Below are positions 11,830-20,871 of a stretch of DNA of 64,000 nucleotides, in pieces. Below the pieces are notes generated by a model that did no database searches, was not told the origin of the DNA, and saw nothing but the letters and a program-made list of their open reading frames with translations. Every line of letters begins with the position of its first letter. Position 1 is the stretch's first letter. The position numbers and the translations under genes are program-made. This DNA comes from Triatoma infestans (taxonomy: Eukaryota > Arthropoda > Insecta > Hemiptera > Reduviidae): assembly GCA_011037195.1 (NCBI GenBank), contig JAAEAF010000400.1, forward strand, positions 169,679-233,678, in the 5' to 3' direction.

Positions 11830-12715
11830 TCCCAGTTAGAGGAAGTATTGCCATCGTGCCAGATTTTCGAAATTGAGTTTTCACCGGAAACATGTTACGG
11901 GGCCCCCTGAATCAGAGAAAAATATTTTCAGCGAATGGTCTGTGTGTGTGTGTGTGTGAGTATGTTAACAGAATATCTCAAAAATAAAAAGTCGCAGGAA
12001 GATCATAGATGGTATTCCGTTCAGGTACTACCCCTCCTCCATCAGACAAGAAGGTTTCAGACAAAATCCATCAACCGGTTGTGCGACCTCATTGAATTTT
12101 TTTTTTTTAATTCATAGCTTTCTCGAAAACGGCGCCAACAATTTTCTTTAAACTTCGTATACCTATACCTACTATCTCAACACATAAATACCTATCACTT
12201 TTATTCGAAACATTTCCGTAGGAAAACTGGGAGAACAGGAGCGTTTATTGTTTCCTCTAAAGTGCAACTTTAGTATAATATATGGTTTTACCACGAATAT
12301 AATAGTAGTACACAATTGGAAGCATTGGTGGAGTATCAAATTTGAAGAAAATCGGTCAACCGGAAGTGCAATTTTGAAGAACAGGTTTTGAGTTTGTTGC
12401 AATTTTTCTCCAACTTTTCAGATACAAACTTATTAGTTTTCAGAAACTTTTCAGAAAAAAAAATTATTTTGGACAGTTGTGCCGATATTGTGGCATTAAT
12501 TTCAAATTTTATTTAGAGTTTGGTTCAGTGTTTTTAAAGCGCTCTATGGTCCGTACCTAATCATCATTTCTCTACCTGCCAAGATTAGTACAGGTTGGTA
12601 CTTGTCCCTCACCTCGTCAAATATTACGTTAGGGCAAATACGTAAAATTTGAGTTAAAGAAAATTTTTCTTTTTGTACTTAATGTATTAAAAGGAGTAAG
12701 AGAAAGTCGAGTGAG
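11830..12715 (+). repeat. family R repeat, near full-length forward copy
   Basis: Left end near 11830-11860 (GAGGAAGTATTGCCATCG), then CACCGGAAACATG, a (TG)n tract at 11942-11958, CTCAAAAATAAAAAGTCG, CATCAACCGG, TTCTCGAAAACGGC, and the right end GGAGTAAGAGAAAGTCGAGTG near 12693. Longer than the copy at 37345 because two internal modules occur in tandem. Confidence 0.65.
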
Positions 12716-12813
12716 TTTCTCACCAAATTTTTGGAAACTAGGTCCATTATGATCTTCTGGGTTTGGCGGCCATTTTCATGAAAAACCAGTTTCCGGATTG
12801 AGACCGTTGCTAA

Positions 12814-12856
12814 AACCCTACGTTTCGTTCATGTTGCAATGAGCCTCTTCAGGGTT
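12814..12856 (-). ncRNA. hammerhead-ribozyme-like motif in a GC-rich block
   Basis: On the minus strand: AACC, CTGAAGA (12852-12846), an imperfect stem II (GCTCAT against ATGAAC), GAAAC (12826-12822), GTA triplet, then GGGTT which pairs back to AACC. One extra base precedes stem II, as in the other copies of this layout. The surrounding GC-rich block (12800-13060) contrasts with its neighbourhood. Confidence 0.4.
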
Positions 12857-13078
12857 GTTACGCCTTGAAAGTCAATAAGGCAATAACCTTGGTAGAGAAG
12901 GGGCGTGGCTCCTTCCTCCGCCATCTGGACTGCCTTCTTAATCGCCATGTGGGGCTTAATTTTCTCTTCCTTGCCCACGGTTGGTTGGCGGCTGACGAGA
13001 TCTAAGTCTCCCACCTCACTACTCTCCTACCAAAGTTTTAGCTTGTCATTCTCCGGAAAAACAGACACTTTTTCTCCT

Positions 13079-13132
13079 GCTTTTTCACCCCTTTCCCTGA
13101 GACCCCCTTCTCAGGGAAAGGGGTTAAAAAGC
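13079..13132. repeat. 24-bp hairpin with one mismatch
   Basis: Left arm 13079-13102 and right arm 13109-13132 are reverse complements except at one position, with a 6-base C-rich loop. The core is ACCCCTTTCCCTGAGA. It lies downstream of the GC-rich block with the hammerhead-like motif. Confidence 0.8.
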
Positions 13133-13139
13133 AACATGG

Positions 13140-13345
13140 TGAAAAAAGAACAGGGTTCCCCCTAACCATGTGTAGAGAGAAGAATAAGTTGAGGAAGAGG
13201 GAAACTGTGTAAATAGAGACGATGGACTTCTCTAAGCATTTGCTTCTTGTACATTGTATACGTTGCAAAATAAACAAATAAATTAAAAAAAAAGAATAAA
13301 TATATAAAGAATATAAAAAAGAATAAAGATTTCTACGCAATTAAT
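13140..13345 (+). repeat. probable 3' end of a retroelement with A-rich tail
   Basis: A TTGTACATTGTATACG stretch is followed at 13266-13333 by AAATAAACAAATAAATT and a long A-rich run. This is how non-LTR retroelement 3' ends commonly look. No coding sequence of that element remains here, so the family is unknown. Confidence 0.35.
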
Positions 13346-14819
13346 CTATACTTTTAGCTTGTCAATGTAATATAGAAAATCTAGTTATTAAAGGCGAAAT
13401 GGTTCTGGGGAAAAGGAATGTTAGCAGATTTCTATTTAATTCTTAAAAGCAATCCACTTTGCCACTAAAGTTATTTCTAGAAATTGTGAACAGTGAAATC
13501 CCTAAAAGGAGTTTTTCTGGTCTTTCTTTTTTTTCCCTTCATATTTTCTTGGTAGAAGATATACAAGAAAGACTAATTGAAAAACTAATTCACAAGCACT
13601 CAGGTATGTTTAAATAACTAAATTGTGTAGTTAATCATAATGCTGTATGATTATTGATAATGCTGAATGGATTATAAATTTACATTGAAAATGTTAGTGT
13701 AAAATGGATGTTGAGAGGTTCGGTCACAAGAAAAACTCTTTTTTCAAATTTTTACTGACTTTTCGGCAAATTTATTGCTTTTTTTCAAGGTAAAAAATGT
13801 TTTTTTTTTGAATGTCTCAAAAACTATAGTTTAACTTGTAATATATCATTAACAAGTGTTGGAATATTAATCGTCACATTATTCAACGATTGCAGAAAAA
13901 GGAGATTTATTTTAAAATTGTAAATAATAAAATATTGTTTGGTTATTAATGTTGCCCACTGATTATTTGGTATTTGATTAAGAAAGTATAATGGTACTGT
14001 AACACATTCAAGTTCAGGTTTGCCTATTTAGAGAAAATGGCAGGCAGCTGAATGGGAATTGCAACTTTAAAGGTACATTTTTACTTTCCCTTTCTTCAAG
14101 CATTCCGAACGTGTCAATTTTTCGAAATTGTGTTTTTACCGGAAATACATGTTTTGACGTCCCAAAATAAAAAAAAGAAATGTTCTAAATTTGAAATTCC
14201 GCTGACCATCCGACCAACACATCCGACATGGAGATCACGTTTGTCGTGATTTTCTCTAACATGAGATAGCTCCAACCAATTTTCCTTAAATTTCGCTGAT
14301 TAACTATAAATATTTGTGTAAAATAGTTTTCCTGCATTTGTTTGTTTGTGTGTTTGTTTTTTGAAAGAGTAGTGGGAAATCTTAAATTTTACTGTAGTGA
14401 TACTTCAGTCTAATGTAGTATGGTTGTAACATCTATATACAATATTAAAATGAGAGCAGCTACTACATATCTACGATTTTCTATAAAATTCTTACGACTT
14501 ATTCTGTAAACTCACACTTTTTCGGTTAATAGATTTTCTTTAAATTTCCGGAATTTAAGCAATAATTGTAATATATCTTAATGTGTTACAGTCATACATT
14601 ACACTGAATTGGAACTGAAAATTTCAGCTGTCCTAGAACCTTGGAAAAAACCCCTTTTTCTGGAAAAATAGTAGGGTAAAAAGACCGGTTCTGGGCCAGG
14701 GGCTAGGGATACTAGGTTTCCTGTCATGACAGAGCGCACTCCCAACATCCAATACGATGACCTTAAATATTAATTAAATATAATCCAAATCGATGATGTC
14801 ATCCGATGGCTTTAATTAT
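13346..14819. repeat. unassigned sequence with family R pieces
   Basis: Forward family R blocks are visible at about 14100-14300 (TTTTTACCGGAAATACATG, CCAATTTTCCTTAAATTTCG) and a reverse block at 14480-14660. No gene is recognised. Confidence 0.45.
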
Positions 14820-15284
14820 CATATAGGTAAAATTGGATGGTTGCGTTGCTATTCAACTACCCAGTTTCAACTACCATTCCAAGGTCACTTCTATCCCACA
14901 CCATAGACCACTAGACAGCTAAGGTTATTACTATTTTATTAATAATTAGGTTCTAAAATAAAAAAATAAAAAACACACACAGGAATACATTTAATCACAT
15001 TTTTATTGGTTTACATATATTTTATTTACAAAAAATATTAAACACAAAAGACAGATCTTTCTTTGTTCTTACTAGGAGTAGTTTTAAGTTTGTCTATTTT
15101 TATTTTTAACTTATAATTTAAATCTATTCTTAAATCTTGTATTTCTTTTTCGAACCTAATTATTAATAAAATAGTAATAACCGCAGCAGTCTAGTGGTCT
15201 GTGGTGGGGGATAGAAGTGACCTTGGAATGGTAGTTGAAACTGGGTAGTTGAATAGCAACGCAACCATCCAATTTTACCTATAT
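14820..15284. mobile_element. MITE-like element with about 130-bp terminal inverted repeats, copy 1
   Basis: Begins TCATATAGGTAAAATTGG and ends in its exact inverse. The inverted ends run inward about 130 bp on each side, to the TAATAATTAGGTTC block (GGATGGTTGCGTTGC, CTACCCAGTTTCAACTACC, CCACTAGAC). The inner 200 bp is unrelated AT-rich sequence. No open frame, so non-autonomous. I could not find a convincing target duplication. A second copy in opposite orientation lies at 15522-15986. Confidence 0.8.
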
Positions 15285-15522
15285 GAAAAATCATTGTTAA
15301 TTTTCTTGGAAAATGATATGTATTTTTCTTCGGTATTTGGAATCACAAATATTTCTTTATTGTCGTATCCAAGATTTTTCACTATATAGTGACTAATCCC
15401 ACTTAAATTGTGGAAAAAAACTGGTAAAAATTTCGGATTTCTAACTTTTAAATTACAGGAGTTGTGGGCAGCTCCTCTAAATTTTCCTGTCAAATGGCAA
15501 TGATCACGAACTTTCTTATCAT
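15284..15522 (-). pseudogene. Polinton/adintovirus type-B DNA polymerase, short fragment
   Basis: About 80 codons of a protein-primed PolB lie between two copies of the MITE-like element. Visible motifs: DHCHLTGKFRGAAHNSCNL (the HCH...C zinc-binding segment typical of Polinton PolB) and FLPVFFHNLSG followed by HYIVKNLG. Both edges pass straight into the flanking repeats, and everything else of the roughly 1000-residue polymerase is missing. In an intact element this enzyme copies the element DNA. Orientation agrees with the capsid cluster, but a local inversion cannot be excluded. Confidence 0.85.
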
Positions 15523-15986
15523 CATATAGGTAAAATTGGATGGTTGCGTTGCTATTCAACTACCCAGTTTCAACTACCATTCCAAGGTCACTTCTATCCC
15601 CCACCACAGACCACTAGACTGCTGCGGTTATTACTATTTTATTAATAATTAGGTTCGAAAAAGAAATACAAGATTTAAGAATAGATTTAAATTATAAGTT
15701 AAAAATAAAAATAGACAAACTTAAAACTACTCCTAGTAAGAACAAAGAAAGATCTGTCTTTTGTGTTTAATATTTTTTGTAAATAAAATATATGTAATCC
15801 AATAAAAATGTGATTAAATGTATTCCTGTGTGGTGTTTTTTATTTATTTTAGAACCTAATTATTAATAAAATAGTAATAACCGCAGCAGTCTAGTGGTCT
15901 GTGGTGGGGGATAGAAGTGACCTTGGAATGGTAGTTGAAACTGGGTAGTTGAATAGCAACGCAACCATCCAATTTTACCTATATGA
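15522..15986. mobile_element. MITE-like element, copy 2 (inner part inverted relative to copy 1)
   Basis: Same inverted ends as copy 1. The inner segment (GAAAAAGAAATACAAG through AGATCTGTC) is the reverse complement of the copy 1 inner segment, so the two copies are inserted in opposite orientation. Its right edge replaces the end of the major capsid gene. Confidence 0.8.
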
Positions 15987-17015
15987 ACTGTTCCTTGCCT
16001 AAAATAGGTTCATTTTCCTTTCCATAATTAATGTGCTGGAAATTTTGATACATATAGTATAGCATTGAAAAGTGATTCTTTGAGAAGTCTATGTTAAGAT
16101 CATCATAAGGATAAACCTCTGAATTTAGATGCAATTTAACATTTGATATATTACAATGATGGAACTCAGACATATCAGCTTTTAAATTATTCTTTTTGTT
16201 TGTCTGAAATGCAATTATAACATATCGAGGTTTTTCTAAATTTGTTGTAGTTTTCACCGCCCATGTAAGCTTCTTTGTAGCAGGTAGAGAGGGATATTCT
16301 ATTAAATCCCATGATCGGAATGCCATGTGAACCGTTTTTCCTTTGTTGACAAAATTTAAAAATTTTAACTTTGTTCATCAGAAACTTTAACATAAGGCAT
16401 TTTCCACTGGACTGATTTTAATTTAATGGAGGCCTTAACATCAGCGTGTTCCCCTACAACTTGAATACAATCATTATCCGTTCTGCTGCGATGAAGAATT
16501 AATTCATGTTTTCCCTGTAGAATTATTTGATTATAATCTTCGAAGAAACCCATTACGATGTCTAGTGGGATGCAAGCGTCAAAGTTGCCTTTTTCATCAG
16601 CTAATTTCACATATTCTTCAGGCATCATCCAACCACTCATTTCTAATCCTAACGCCTTGTCCGGGCTAAGAGACGCATAACCTTTTAATGTACTAACAGT
16701 TCCAGGATTCCGAACATGGTCAATCAATACTCCATTCAACTGATACTTGATTTCGTCAAACAAAAACAAAAATCCATTTCTTACAAATCTCAATACACTT
16801 GGATCTATAGTTGTTTTTCCTTCTTGAACCAATTGTCCTTGAATGTAAAGAAAACTCTTAGCTGGAACAGTGTAGATGTCTTGCTGTTGCACGGCAATTA
16901 TAATTTCATCAGAATTTTCCAATGATTGGTTATAGGGTTGATGGGTGTGATACTCAAAATCCGTTATTCTCTCCTCAAAACTCACTCTTTTGTTCACATT
17001 TAGTATTTCTTCCAT
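15987..17015 (-). pseudogene. major capsid protein (double jelly-roll, hexon-like), frameshifted and 3'-truncated
   Basis: Polinton/adintovirus hexon-type protein that would form the capsid shell. The first 216 codons are open from ATG at 17015 (MEEILNVNKRVSFEERI; later GNFDACIPLDIVMGFFEDY). A one-base frame change near 16365-16380 is followed in another frame by AFRSWDLIEYPSLP, TWAVKT, KPRYVIIAFQT and LNSEVYPYDDLN, all characteristic of this family. The reading then runs into the MITE-like element at 15986, losing the C-terminal portion. It lies last in the minus-strand virion cluster, overlapping the 50-codon ORF upstream. Identity is strong; function is lost by frameshift and truncation. 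Confidence 0.88.
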
Positions 17016-17152
17016 TTTGGTTTAATCAAAAGACCTATACTTTGTAGAAAGTAAATATTTGATGGTGTTAACGCTCGGTAAGGCGTTCTTTGAATACTAG
17101 GTGCTTTCACCGCAGTGTAATCCATTTTATACTTTCGAAAATCAATACCCAT
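17000..17152 (-). CDS. 50-residue ORF overlapping both penton and capsid genes
   Basis: Not previously obvious because it is short. It starts at 17152, inside the last codons of the penton gene (stop at 17142), and stops at 17000-17002, inside the first codons of the major capsid gene (start at 17015), so it bridges the two exactly. The product is basic and begins MGIDFRKYKMDY; its middle is QRTPYRALTPSNIYFLQSIG. Both overlaps are of the kind used for coupled translation or tight packing in viruses. It is intact although the downstream capsid gene is broken. I believe small proteins with a similar R.PYR.LT..N..FL..G pattern occur in related elements but cannot verify it here. Confidence 0.6.
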   Translation of the reverse strand: MGIDFRKYKMDYTAVKAPSIQRTPYRALTPSNIYFLQSIGLLIKPKWKKY

Positions 17153-17819
17153 TTTTCTTTAGATGTAATCTGATGGTCTCTCCACGAAAATCCACCAAGT
17201 TCTGGTTTTGATCTGTTATAACAAGTGTTATATTGTTGATCACTTCACCGATAACTGGAAAGTAAATGACTGGAGATGGTTCATGTACGATTTTAAATCC
17301 TGGTGGAACTAATAGAGAAAATTCATATATAGTATGTCCTGGTTTCTCGTTTCTATATGAACCGGATGCTATATTACAGTTAATAGCAACTGTATTGACA
17401 CTATGAATCTGTACAATTTCGTCTGATTTATGAGTGATCATTTTTTCTAACACCTCATGCTTAGTAAACCCCAGTAAAGGGCCAATCGAATGTTCTTTTT
17501 TGAAGTAAACAGGTTGTGTACATGTTAATTCCACCTTCAAGGTATTAGTATTACCTTTCAATTTCAATGAATCTGTTGATTTTATATGTGATTTTAGATA
17601 ACGTGCTATTGCTTCTACTTCATAAGTTCCTGTGGATAAACTAATAACATTGTCTCCATAATGAAAAAGATTGTTAAATCCTTCAGTGATATTCGGTATG
17701 GAATTGTATGACTGAAAACTTAGTAAACCAATGCTAAAATCATCATCTAAATTAATTGGTGGAAACAGATCGGCACTAAGAATGCTTGAAGTTCCTGTTA
17801 AGGTAAACGTATAAGACAT
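17142..17819 (-). CDS. penton (minor capsid, single jelly-roll) protein
   Basis: Vertex protein of Polinton/adintovirus capsids. About 225 residues if started at MSYTFTLTG (17819); an upstream ATG at 17849 overlaps the protease gene end and gives a lysine-rich leader that looks unlike the family. Features: SYNSIPNI near residue 40, a GTYEVEAIARYL segment, LLGFTKHE near the middle, and VDFRGETIRLHL at the C terminus, all typical of Polinton penton proteins. The frame is intact. It follows the protease and precedes the 50-codon ORF, all on the minus strand, as in a virion gene cluster. Confidence 0.88.
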   Translation of the reverse strand: MSYTFTLTGTSSILSADLFPPINLDDDFSIGLLSFQSYNSIPNITEGFNNLFHYGDNVISLSTGTYEVEAIARYLKSHIKSTDSLKLKGNTNTLKVELTCTQPVYFKKEHSIGPLLGFTKHEVLEKMITHKSDEIVQIHSVNTVAINCNIASGSYRNEKPGHTIYEFSLLVPPGFKIVHEPSPVIYFPVIGEVINNITLVITDQNQNLVDFRGETIRLHLKKNGY

Positions 17820-17838
17820 GACTGAATTCCGTAAATGC

Positions 17839-18156
17839 TTATTCTTCATTATTATATAGAAATTTCAAACACAAATGCCCACAATACGGAGTTCCGAAAT
17901 CTTGATATCTTTTACGATTGTAGATAACATCGCAGTTTCTGAAATAATGAAGGAGTTCTAATGGCGGTCTTAGATTTCCATAAGGATCGAAATCATTTAC
18001 TTTATTACTTTTTTTAATATAGGCAACCCAATGAGTACCTATGTTTTGTGTTGAATCTAGATTTACAATACCACATTCATTAGTTTTAGGATAACTTGGC
18101 AAAGAATCACGCATATAGACACCTCTAAAATGAGGTACGTTTTTAGCAAATTTCAT
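17839..18156 (-). CDS. adenain-like cysteine protease (maturation protease)
   Basis: Processes capsid and core proteins during maturation. From the ATG at 18156 it has 105 residues. Catalytic residues visible: His42 in GTHWVAY, Asp57 in FDPYG, Gln85, and Cys92 in PYCGHLC. The Gln-Cys spacing of seven matches adenovirus protease. The N terminus is odd: family-like residues (RALTNIDL) continue upstream of this ATG to the stop of the preceding gene at 18193 without another ATG, so the true start may be lost or non-ATG. It ends 20 bases before the likely penton start. Confidence 0.85.
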   Translation of the reverse strand: MKFAKNVPHFRGVYMRDSLPSYPKTNECGIVNLDSTQNIGTHWVAYIKKSNKVNDFDPYGNLRPPLELLHYFRNCDVIYNRKRYQDFGTPYCGHLCLKFLYNNEE

Positions 18157-18192
18157 CAAATCTATATTTGTGAGAGCTCTGTCAGGAAGTAG

Positions 18193-18936
18193 TCAATCTT
18201 GCATAATATAAAGACCATATCCTTTTTTATATGGTCTAAGGTAAAAACCTTTACCAATTTTCTGTTCTTCCATTTTCCTATTGTGACGTCTCATTTCTTC
18301 CAAACGATCTCTAGCATCTCTTGCATCTTTAACTGCCTTAGCAACCGCTGCTGTTCCACCTGCTAGACTTCCTAGAGCAGACAAACCAGCAAACAATGGT
18401 ACTAGAAAAGGGAGAACACCTCCAATTCTTGGGACTGGCAATATTCTTGGTAATTTGTGTAATTTTGATTTTGCTAAAAACTTTTTAGCTTTTTTGAGTG
18501 CCGTTTTGGCGGCTCCACTAATTGATGTAGGTGAAGTTACGCGAGCTGCACTTATTATATCTTTGATAGTTTTTTTCTTCTTCTTGATACCACCACCACT
18601 ACCTAATTTTACTTTCACTTTCATCGCGTTTGTAACTGCCCAAGCAGCTGCTTTTTCACCAAAAGATGAGTCAGTTGCCTTTGTTCTTTGCCAAGCTTTT
18701 TCCGCTAAGATGCAATCAGCTTTATGCCTTGATTTCAAATCTTTGTTTTTAAAATATGCAATGTCGTGTTCCTTGCAGGCCTCGTCTAAGGGATTAACAC
18801 CTTTATCACCACGGTTTAGTCTTTCTTGTAATTTCGTTCCGGGGCCACAAAATTTATATCCTGGAATATGCACTTCAAATGGAAGCTTGTTGATCACTGA
18901 ATTTATTAAACCTTTCCCGGTTGTTTTCTTTCTCAT
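18193..18936 (-). CDS. phospholipase A2 plus pX-like core protein
   Basis: 247 residues, intact. Residues 27-61 hold a parvovirus-VP1-type PLA2 site: the calcium loop YKFCGPGT (27-34) and the catalytic His-Asp of CKEHDIAY (His57, Asp58). A lysine-rich linker follows (110-160). Then comes a Gly/Ala-rich hydrophobic segment LPFLVPLFAGLSALGSLAGG (175-194) and a basic C terminus, resembling the adenovirus pX/mu-like core proteins of Polintons and adintoviruses. It is the first gene of the minus-strand cluster; the PLA2 would act on membranes during entry, the basic part on DNA. PLA2 family membership is firm; the pX relation is by resemblance. Confidence 0.88.
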   Translation of the reverse strand: MRKKTTGKGLINSVINKLPFEVHIPGYKFCGPGTKLQERLNRGDKGVNPLDEACKEHDIAYFKNKDLKSRHKADCILAEKAWQRTKATDSSFGEKAAAWAVTNAMKVKVKLGSGGGIKKKKKTIKDIISAARVTSPTSISGAAKTALKKAKKFLAKSKLHKLPRILPVPRIGGVLPFLVPLFAGLSALGSLAGGTAAVAKAVKDARDARDRLEEMRRHNRKMEEQKIGKGFYLRPYKKGYGLYIMQD

Positions 18937-19002
18937 TATGATGACTGTTTTTGGGCCTGATTCTATTTATATAGGCTGCAAATCAAACGCGTCATCATCA
19001 GT
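18937..19002. promoter_or_regulatory. divergent promoter between virion cluster and ATPase cluster
   Basis: Only 66 bases separate the start of the PLA2/pX gene (minus) from that of the ATPase (plus). On the minus strand it holds CCTATATAAATAG (18963-18975), a good TATA box about 30 bases upstream of the PLA2 ATG. The site lies where both gene clusters diverge. Binding factors unknown. Confidence 0.55.
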
Positions 19003-19698
19003 ATGCGATTGGAGAAGCAAAGTGAATGTTTACCTGTTGATAACTTGTTTCCTTCAGGTGAAGATCATGAAGCAAATGAGTGTCGTCATGGTCAATTGTT
19101 GCCCGATAATATACGTGCACTTATTTGTGGAAGTTCAGGGTCTGGTAAAACCAATCTCATAGCTTGTTTGCTTTTACAACCGAATGGGTTAAAATTTGGA
19201 AATGTATACTTATGTAGCCGATCTCTCCAACAAGAAAAGTATTTATATTTAGAAAAAGTATTCAAATTTGCACCAGAAATAGGATATCACAAAATCAACG
19301 ATACGCAACAGGTAATCACTCCTGACAATGCAGAAAGAAATTCTATTATTGTATTTGATGATATTTCAATGGATCAACAGGACATAATCAGACAATATTT
19401 CAGTATGGGTCGGCATAGAGGAATTGATTGTTTCAATTTAACACAAAGTTATGCAAGGATCCCTAAACATCTTATACGTGATAATGCCAATTTTATTATA
19501 ATTTTTACGCAGGACGATTTAAATTTAAGGCATATTTATAATGATCATGTAAGTTCACCAAATGTATCATTTAATAATTTTAAAAAGATGTGTGAGGTCT
19601 GCTGGGACGAGCCATATGGTTTTCTAACAATAGATAAAACAAGAGACTTATATAATGGGAGATTTCGAAAAGGTTTGGATACATACATCTATATATAG
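19003..19698 (+). CDS. FtsK/HerA-type genome packaging ATPase
   Basis: 231 residues, intact. It would pump element DNA into the capsid. Walker A GSSGSGKT at residues 43-50, Walker B IIVFDD at 115-120, and an NLTQSYARIP segment at 145-154 in the sensor position. The length matches the A32-like ATPases of Polintons and adintoviruses. It is the first gene of the plus-strand cluster, transcribed away from the virion cluster. The stop lies 35 bases before the next likely start; a TATA-like CTATATATAGAG at 19688-19699 sits in the gap and could drive the next gene. Confidence 0.9.
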   Translation: MRLEKQSECLPVDNLFPSGEDHEANECRHGQLLPDNIRALICGSSGSGKTNLIACLLLQPNGLKFGNVYLCSRSLQQEKYLYLEKVFKFAPEIGYHKINDTQQVITPDNAERNSIIVFDDISMDQQDIIRQYFSMGRHRGIDCFNLTQSYARIPKHLIRDNANFIIIFTQDDLNLRHIYNDHVSSPNVSFNNFKKMCEVCWDEPYGFLTIDKTRDLYNGRFRKGLDTYIYI

Positions 19699-19732
19699 AG
19701 TAATATTTCCCCTATGTCTATCATTTTTCATT

Positions 19733-20824
19733 ATGGATCCTAAAGTTACACAACATCTTATCAAAACTTCTAAATCTCTTCGAGAAAAATTCAAAAGTTT
19801 AAAGAGAGGGCTTCAATTATCACAGCAAGATTTGGAAAGAAGTTTAGAGCCCATTACGAAACCGCTTCAAGCGTTAGTTGACCAGACTAAAAAGCGTTCT
19901 AAAAAAGCAAGATTAAAATCAGACGCTTCGACTCTTACGGATCCGCTCAAAGAAGAAAAAGATGTCAAATTACCGATTAAAGAAGAAGCAGAAGAAGAAG
20001 AAGTGAAATTACCACTTAAAGCTTCAACTCCCATTCAGCGAAAGGGTATTTTAGATATTACAATGGAAGAAGAGACGTTTGAAGACGATGATTCTATTCT
20101 GGAGCAAATAAAACAAAAACATAGTAAAGAGGAACTGGAGAAAAGGATAGGTGAAGTAGGAGGTATAGGATCTTTAATAAAACCATATTTATCGAAAATA
20201 ATAAGTCCCGATCCTAGAGATTTTGATGATAGATATGGAATTAGAATCCTACCAAAAGGTGGGATGACCATTGGAAATGCTCAGGTAACCATAGATGGTG
20301 ATGATATTAATGTAAATGGAAAATGGTATGAAGGTACACCAGGTTTGTTTCAATTGTTATTTTTAAAAAAGCCCAACGAATACACTGTAGAAGATTCGGA
20401 AAATTATAAAGACATTTTAATTAGAAGTAATGCGCATAAGCAACAGTTTAGTGAAGAAAAAGGAATGAGTTCCAGCAAAGGATTCAAATACAAAAATATT
20501 ATAGCTCCTTTATTTAATCCTCATGTGGAGTGGGAGTTAGCTCAACCCTATTTCACACCCCCATCAACTGCAGAACAAGTTAATAAGACAGCTCGGACTA
20601 CAATTGCAACAAAGCCTATTACAAGCAGATACGATCTAAGACGTATGACCACTGGTAAAGGTATGGATGTAGCGCAAAATATTTATGAATATTGGGATGA
20701 TCCAAATGAATTAGTGGATCGACTTTGACTATTATATGCATCAACCCAAGCTGGACACAATGCACATGGAAATGAAATTCATTCTATAATCGAAGATTTG
20801 AGAGAGATGGATATTATTTATTAA
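19733..20824 (+). pseudogene. DUF8207-like Polinton-associated protein, interrupted by an in-frame TGA near its end
   Basis: From ATG 19733 the frame gives 331 residues. The N-terminal half is charged and rich in Lys/Glu (probable coiled coil). The second half carries YGIRILPKGGMTIGNAQVTI, then YEGTPGLFQLLF and RSNAHKQQF, which I recognise as the widespread DUF8207 pattern of Polinton-like elements in arthropods. At 20726-20728 a TGA interrupts. The same frame continues 31 codons to 20824 (QAGHNAHGNEIHSIIEDLRE), which look like the normal end of the family, so the TGA is probably a recent mutation. Role unknown; an earlier ATG at 19655 lies inside the ATPase gene and is unlikely. Confidence 0.72.
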
Positions 20825-20871
20825 GAATTACTCTTGGAATAAATGATCAGTTGTTGTTTGGTTTTCGAAAA

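Noticed and set aside
13038..13340. 100-codon minus-strand frame rich in Leu/Phe/Tyr
   Set aside because: It translates an A-rich tail and a hairpin in reverse; no domain signal.
18455..19162. 235-codon plus-strand frame across the PLA2/pX gene
   Set aside because: Antisense shadow of the intact PLA2/pX gene and the ATPase start; hydrophobic composition comes from reversed Lys/Ala codons.
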